Below are positions 6,639-10,094 of a stretch of 10,094 nt of DNA, piece by piece (within the stretch, counting starts at the first letter, position 1; every line of letters starts with the position of its first letter). The notes beneath the pieces were generated by a model. It saw only the letters and a list, made by a program, of their open reading frames with translations, was not told where the DNA came from and did no database searches. Origin of the DNA: Pseudomonadota bacterium (lineage in GTDB: Bacteria > Pseudomonadota > Alphaproteobacteria > Rhizobiales > Xanthobacteraceae); the NCBI GenBank assembly GCA_021779635.1, contig JAJYAH010000187.1, positions 1 through 10,094 on the forward strand, read 5' to 3'. A program made the translations under genes and the position numbers.

Positions 6639-7862
6639 ATGAAAAAATCCGCCGCGCTTTACCTGTCCGCCCGCGAGGCTTCAGCGGAGCTCGCCATCTC
6701 GCCGGCCACGCTCTACGCCTATGTCAGCCGAGGATTGATCCGCTCCGAGCCCTCGTCGGATTCGCGAAGTCATCGCTACCGGGCGGAGGATATCCGCAGC
6801 CTCAAGGAACGGCGCACCCCGTCGCCGGAGCCGCGCGGGCTGCGCAGTTTCGATGCCGATTTGCCGGTGATGGATTCGGCGATTGCAACCATCACCGAGG
6901 ACGGCCCGATCTATCGCGGCGTCAACTGCATCGAGCTTGCGGAAACCGACACGCTCGAACATGCCGCGACGCTGCTGTGGGACGTGACCGGCGTCGATCC
7001 GTTTTCCCATGACAATTGCCCGCTGGTGTCAGCCGACATGCGCGCCGTCGCTGCCGCCGCGCAAGATGCCGCGCCGATCGATCGCACCATCGCCGTGCTG
7101 GCGCTGGCTGCGAGCGCCGATCCGCGGGCTTTTACCCGCGCCGCCGACGGGCGCGCGATGGTCGGCGCGCGCATCCTGCGTCTGGTGGTCGCGACCATGT
7201 TGAACGGCACGCCATCGGCCGAACCGCTGCATCTGCAGATCGCGAGGGCATGGGCGCCGGCCAACAAGCATGCCGCCGATTTGATCCGCCGCGCGCTGGT
7301 GCTGCTGGCGGATCATGAACTGAACGCCTCGACCTTCACCGTGCGCTGCGCGGCTTCGACCGGATTGAATCTCTATGATGCGATGATTGCCGGCCTGGTG
7401 GCGCTCAAAGGCCCAAAACACGGCGGGGCGGGCGTCCTCGCAGCGCAGCTCGTGCGGGCTCTGGTTGACGGCGATGTGGCTCCCGTGATCCGGGAGCGCG
7501 TTGCGCTCGGCGAGCGCTTTGCCGGCTTCGGCCATGGCGTCTACAAGCTCGGCGATCCGCGCGCCCACGCATTGCTCGACGCCTTGGCGCGCGCCGGTGC
7601 TTCGGAAAAGCTTGCCAGGGAAATTCCGGAACGCATCGCGGAAGCGACCGGCGAATTCGTCAACATCGACTACGCGCTCGCGGTGCTGGTGTATACGCTG
7701 GGCCTGCCGCCCGGCAACGAACTGGTGCTGTTCGCGATGGCGCGCACGGTCGGATGGATTGCCCATGCCTGCGAGCAGTTGCGGCATGGCGGGCTGATAC
7801 GCCCCCGCGCCCGCTATATCGGCCCGGCACCGGGGCGAAGCGCGGCTTTCAACAAGCCATGA
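6639..7862 (+). CDS. Citrate synthase fused to N-terminal MerR/excisionase-like helix-turn-helix
   Basis: The product has 407 residues. Residues 8-57 (YLSAREASAELAISPATLYAYVSRGLIR, then SHRYRAEDI) form a winged helix-turn-helix of the MerR/excisionase type. From about 68 to the end it is citrate synthase. The active site looks complete: His226 (DHELNAST), His261 (GPKHGG), His299 (GFGHGVY), Arg308 (DPRA), Asp344 (NIDY), Arg369 (MARTVGW) and Arg388 (LIRP). It may therefore be an active enzyme, a substrate-sensing regulator or both. No Shine-Dalgarno site precedes the ATG, and the -10 box lies 5 bases upstream, which suggests a leaderless mRNA. The start is right because the helix-turn-helix begins at residue 8. 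It is divergent from the other citrate synthase, with palindromes between them, which fits autoregulation plus control of the neighbour. I know such HTH-citrate synthase proteins as a recurrent proteobacterial architecture without a settled role. Confidence 0.9.
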   Translation: MKKSAALYLSAREASAELAISPATLYAYVSRGLIRSEPSSDSRSHRYRAEDIRSLKERRTPSPEPRGLRSFDADLPVMDSAIATITEDGPIYRGVNCIELAETDTLEHAATLLWDVTGVDPFSHDNCPLVSADMRAVAAAAQDAAPIDRTIAVLALAASADPRAFTRAADGRAMVGARILRLVVATMLNGTPSAEPLHLQIARAWAPANKHAADLIRRALVLLADHELNASTFTVRCAASTGLNLYDAMIAGLVALKGPKHGGAGVLAAQLVRALVDGDVAPVIRERVALGERFAGFGHGVYKLGDPRAHALLDALARAGASEKLAREIPERIAEATGEFVNIDYALAVLVYTLGLPPGNELVLFAMARTVGWIAHACEQLRHGGLIRPRARYIGPAPGRSAAFNKP

Positions 7863-7867
7863 ACCGA

Positions 7868-8563
7868 CTATCCGCCGGATCTGAACCGCCGGGAATCCTT
7901 CCGCGCGGCGGCGGTTGCCGGCTCGATCACGCCTCCGCCATTGCGGCGCCGGATCACCCAGATCGCCAGCCCCAGGATCAGCGCACCGCCGATGACCAGC
8001 GGCATCCAGTAATGTTTGGCGGTGCCGCCGAGGCCCAGCCATCCGCCGTAGCGTTCCAGCGCCGACACGGCAAGGACGCCCGGCAGCACATGCGCCGGCG
8101 CCCATAGCAGGATAGCCGCGGTATTGACGGGGTAGAAGCGCAGCGGTGGCACGCCGAGCGCGCCCGCCGTGATCGGCACGAAGGCGCGAATCGGCGGCAC
8201 GAAGCGCGCAAAGAACACCGCCAGTACGCCCCATCGATGAAAGAACGCCTCGCTCTGCGCCACCACACCTGGGTAATTCGCCATCGGCCAGGCGTTGAGG
8301 ATATCGCGTTGGGCGCGATGTCCGATCCAGAACGCCGATCCATCGCCGAGCAAGGCACCGGCGATCGCCGCCGCCAGCACCAATTCAAGCCGCAACTCGC
8401 CGCCGGCCACCAGCGCGCTCAGCGCAAGGATGATGGTCGAGCCTGGAATCACCGAACCTGCAATGGGAACGGCTTCCAGCAGGGCGGCGAGGAATAGCGT
8501 GAGATAGGCAAGCCAAGCATGCGCCGAGACGAAACTGATCAAGGGGTCGATGAATGAAGTCAC
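7868..8563 (-). CDS. DedA family (VTT domain) inner-membrane protein
   Basis: The product has 231 residues. Family motifs in order: an acidic residue and glycine-proline re-entrant loop, LLEAVPIAGSVIPGSTI (28-44); GALLGDGSAFWIGH (69-82); and FFARFVPPIRAFVPITAGALG (117-137), with conserved Arg120 and Arg126. Further hydrophobic spans lie at about 148-168 and 187-204, then a basic cytoplasmic tail. DedA proteins are membrane transporters; some (UptA) recycle undecaprenyl phosphate, and others support membrane potential or drug tolerance. The start is GTG at 8563, supported by an AGGA ribosome binding site about six bases upstream. Its stop lies only five bases from the stop of the converging citrate synthase gene, so neither has room for its own terminator in the gap. 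Specific substrate unknown. Confidence 0.9.
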   Translation of the reverse strand: MTSFIDPLISFVSAHAWLAYLTLFLAALLEAVPIAGSVIPGSTIILALSALVAGGELRLELVLAAAIAGALLGDGSAFWIGHRAQRDILNAWPMANYPGVVAQSEAFFHRWGVLAVFFARFVPPIRAFVPITAGALGVPPLRFYPVNTAAILLWAPAHVLPGVLAVSALERYGGWLGLGGTAKHYWMPLVIGGALILGLAIWVIRRRNGGGVIEPATAAARKDSRRFRSGG

Positions 8564-8871
8564 AAATTTCCTATTTGGGTACCGCCATCCCGGTCGGGCG
8601 CAGACCTAACATAACTCACGACAAGGGTGAAAAGTGCCATCAGTCTTGCGCGCCGGGCGGGGTGGCAAATTGTCCGGCGAAAGTACGGCGTGATTCGCAG
8701 GGCAGCCTTCCAAAAACCGGACCCAGCACCTATCTTGATGATAAGGCAACGGAACTTTGATTGTGCCGCGGGCTTCTGCCGGCCATTGCTCTCTGATAGG
8801 TTCGCTCCAGCACCCATCCGCAGCCACACCGCAAATCTGGTTTCGGGAGCGCCCGGGACCTCGGAGGATTA
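8564..8871. other. Divergent dedA / cobS intergenic region
   Basis: These 308 bases must contain leftward dedA and rightward cobS promoters. Short frames cross it on both strands, but none looks like a protein. I searched for a cobalamin riboswitch, which can precede B12 genes, and saw no recognisable B12 box. The only clear signals are the two ribosome binding sites at its ends: TAGGA for dedA and GGAGG at 8863-8867 for cobS. No consensus promoter hexamers stood out. Confidence 0.5.
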
Positions 8872-9870
8872 ATGACGACCGCCGCCATGATCAAAGCGCA
8901 GGAGCCCGCCGGTTTGCCCGACATGAAGGTGTCGGTCCGGCAGGTGTTCGGGATCGACAGCGACCTCGAGGTCCCGGCCTATTCCGAAGTCGATCCGCAT
9001 GTGCCCGACATCGATTCGGATTACCGGTTCGATCGCGCCACCACGCTGGCGATCCTCGCAGGATTCGCCAAGAACCGCCGCGTGATGGTCACGGGCTATC
9101 ATGGCACCGGCAAGTCGACCCACATCGAGCAGGTTGCGGCGCGACTGAACTGGCCGTGCGTGCGTGTCAACCTCGACAGCCACATCAGCCGTATCGATCT
9201 GGTGGGCAAGGATTCGATCGTGGTGCGGGACGGTATGCAGGTGACCGAGTTCCGCGACGGCATTCTGCCATGGGCGCTGCAGCACAATATCGCGCTGGTG
9301 TTCGACGAATACGACGCCGGTCGTCCCGATGTGATGTTCGTGATCCAGCGCGTGCTCGAGGTTTCCGGCCGCTTGACGCTGCTCGACCAGAACAAGGTGA
9401 TCAAGCCGCACCCGGCATTCCGGCTGTTCTCGACCGCCAACACGGTCGGGCTCGGCGATACCTCCGGCCTCTATCATGGCACCCAGCAGATCAACCAGGG
9501 CCAGATGGACCGCTGGTCGATCGTCACCACGCTGAATTATCTGGCGCATGACGAGGAAGTCGAGATCGTGCTGGCCAAGGCGCATCACTACCGCACGTCC
9601 GAGGGCCGCGACATCGTCAACAAGATGGTGCGGCTTGCCGATCTCACCCGCAACGCGTTCGCCAATGGCGACCTGTCGACGGTGATGAGCCCGCGCACCG
9701 TGATCACCTGGGCGGAGAATGCCGAGATTTTCTCCGACATCGGCTTTGCGTTCCGCGTCACCTTCCTCAACAAATGCGATGAGCTGGAGCGGCCGCTGGT
9801 CGCCGAATTCTATCAGCGCTGCTTCAACGCCGAGCTTGCGGAATCCGCGGTGAACGTGGCGTTGAGCTAG
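8872..9870 (+). CDS. cobS: Cobaltochelatase subunit CobS (AAA+ ATPase)
   Basis: The product has 332 residues, the usual length for CobS. With CobN and CobT it forms the ATP-dependent aerobic cobaltochelatase, which inserts Co2+ into hydrogenobyrinic acid a,c-diamide in cytoplasmic B12 synthesis. AAA+ elements in order: Walker [10 protein letters not shown] (75-83); Walker B LVFDEYD (142-148, with Asp145 and Glu146); sensor-1 Asn190 in LFSTANT; and MDRW with Arg214, a plausible arginine finger. The N-terminal [24 protein letters not shown] is characteristic of CobS and separates it from generic MoxR ATPases. A GGAGG site four bases before the ATG fixes the start. It lies 26 bases upstream of cobT, so the two are almost certainly cotranscribed. 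Confidence 0.97.
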   Translation: MTTAAMIKAQEPAGLPDMKVSVRQVFGIDSDLEVPAYSEVDPHVPDIDSDYRFDRATTLAILAGFAKNRRVMVTGYHGTGKSTHIEQVAARLNWPCVRVNLDSHISRIDLVGKDSIVVRDGMQVTEFRDGILPWALQHNIALVFDEYDAGRPDVMFVIQRVLEVSGRLTLLDQNKVIKPHPAFRLFSTANTVGLGDTSGLYHGTQQINQGQMDRWSIVTTLNYLAHDEEVEIVLAKAHHYRTSEGRDIVNKMVRLADLTRNAFANGDLSTVMSPRTVITWAENAEIFSDIGFAFRVTFLNKCDELERPLVAEFYQRCFNAELAESAVNVALS

Positions 9871-9896
9871 CGGCGTCCCCGCGCGGTGAGGCCACG

Positions 9897-10094
9897 ATGA
9901 CGACGTCGAATACCAAATTCCGCACCGGATCGAAGGAAGCGCCGACCGAGCCGTTCAAGCGCGCGGTCACGGCCTGCCTGCGCGCGATCGCGAAAAAGCC
10001 GGAACTTGAGGTGACGTTTGCCGCCGAGCGGCCGGGCCTTGCGCCGGGCAAGGCGCGGCTGCCGGAGCCGGCGCGCAAGATGACCCGGCGCGAC
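9897..10094 (+). CDS. cobT: Cobaltochelatase subunit CobT, N-terminal fragment cut by the window
   Basis: Only the first 66 codons are present and the frame runs off the end. The visible sequence contains EPFKRAVTACLRAIAKKPELEVTFAAERPG and KARLPEPARKM, which match the conserved CobT N-terminus. CobT is the chaperone-like partner of CobS in the aerobic cobaltochelatase; its metal-binding (VWA/MIDAS) domain lies downstream, outside the window. A GTGAGG ribosome binding site ends five bases before the ATG. It follows cobS after 26 bases in the same direction, as expected for a cobST operon. Confidence 0.93.
   Translation, partial: MTTSNTKFRTGSKEAPTEPFKRAVTACLRAIAKKPELEVTFAAERPGLAPGKARLPEPARKMTRRD

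Noticed and set aside
5984..7012. Plus-strand open frame of 342 codons over the citrate synthase region
   Set aside because: It runs antisense to the stand-alone citrate synthase and then out of frame through the fused one; both real genes have complete active sites.
7029..8234. Minus-strand open frame of 401 codons across the citrate synthase and dedA genes
   Set aside because: It is antisense to one clear gene and out of frame within another, with Arg/Ala-rich low-complexity sequence typical of shadow frames in GC-rich DNA.
8560..8829. Minus-strand frame of 89 codons in the dedA/cobS gap
   Set aside because: No ribosome binding site, hydrophobic span or recognisable motif, and it runs through the dedA promoter region up to the dedA start.
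8564..8871. Cobalamin riboswitch upstream of cobS
   Set aside because: No recognisable B12 box or paired helices of the class could be found in the 308 bases; proximity to a B12 gene alone is not evidence.
1..10094. CRISPR array, tRNA/rRNA, insertion sequence or phage genes
   Set aside because: No regularly spaced repeats, cloverleaf-like sequence, transposase motif or terminal inverted repeats were seen on either strand.

Overview
The window looks like chromosomal DNA of a GC-rich alphaproteobacterium of the Rhizobiales, most likely Bradyrhizobiaceae/Nitrobacteraceae (Bradyrhizobium, Rhodopseudomonas or a relative). The grounds are the gene set, the codon use, the many long antisense shadow frames typical of high-GC coding DNA, and the BolA / J-domain / CobS / CobT backbone. 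This assignment comes from gene content, not from a database search.

Layout. (1) 3-797 (+): the end of a CorC/HlyC-type membrane protein with CBS domains, closed by a probable terminator at 845-874. (2) 961-2424 (+): a Kup-type K+ transporter gene that has lost about 140 internal codons in frame. It converges on 2492-3826 (-), a DUF2254 membrane protein. (3) 3827-4358: about 530 bases without a confident gene, holding one candidate 41-residue single-helix membrane protein on the minus strand (4041-4166). (4) 4359-4652 (-) bolA, divergent from 4761-5414 (+), a protein with a Cys/His cluster and a C-terminal J domain. (5) 5477-6565 (-) a citrate synthase, divergent from 6639-7862 (+), a second citrate synthase carrying an N-terminal MerR/excisionase-like helix-turn-helix. 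Their 73-base shared control region holds overlapping -10 boxes and palindromes. (6) 7868-8563 (-) a DedA/VTT-domain membrane protein. (7) 8872-9870 (+) cobS and 9897-end (+) the start of cobT, the ATPase and partner subunits of the aerobic cobaltochelatase.

How the parts work together. CobS and CobT, with CobN encoded elsewhere, insert cobalt during aerobic B12 synthesis. BolA and the J-domain protein are their usual syntenic neighbours in Rhizobiales. Against that remembered backbone (hemolysin-like gene, bolA, J-domain gene, cobS, cobT), two blocks look inserted: kup with the DUF2254 gene, and the citrate synthase pair with dedA.

The two most interesting observations are the divergent citrate synthase module, in which an apparently complete citrate synthase is fused to a DNA-binding domain and may sense its own substrate or product to control the paired enzyme, and the in-frame internal deletion in kup, which probably leaves a non-functional transporter with an open reading frame.
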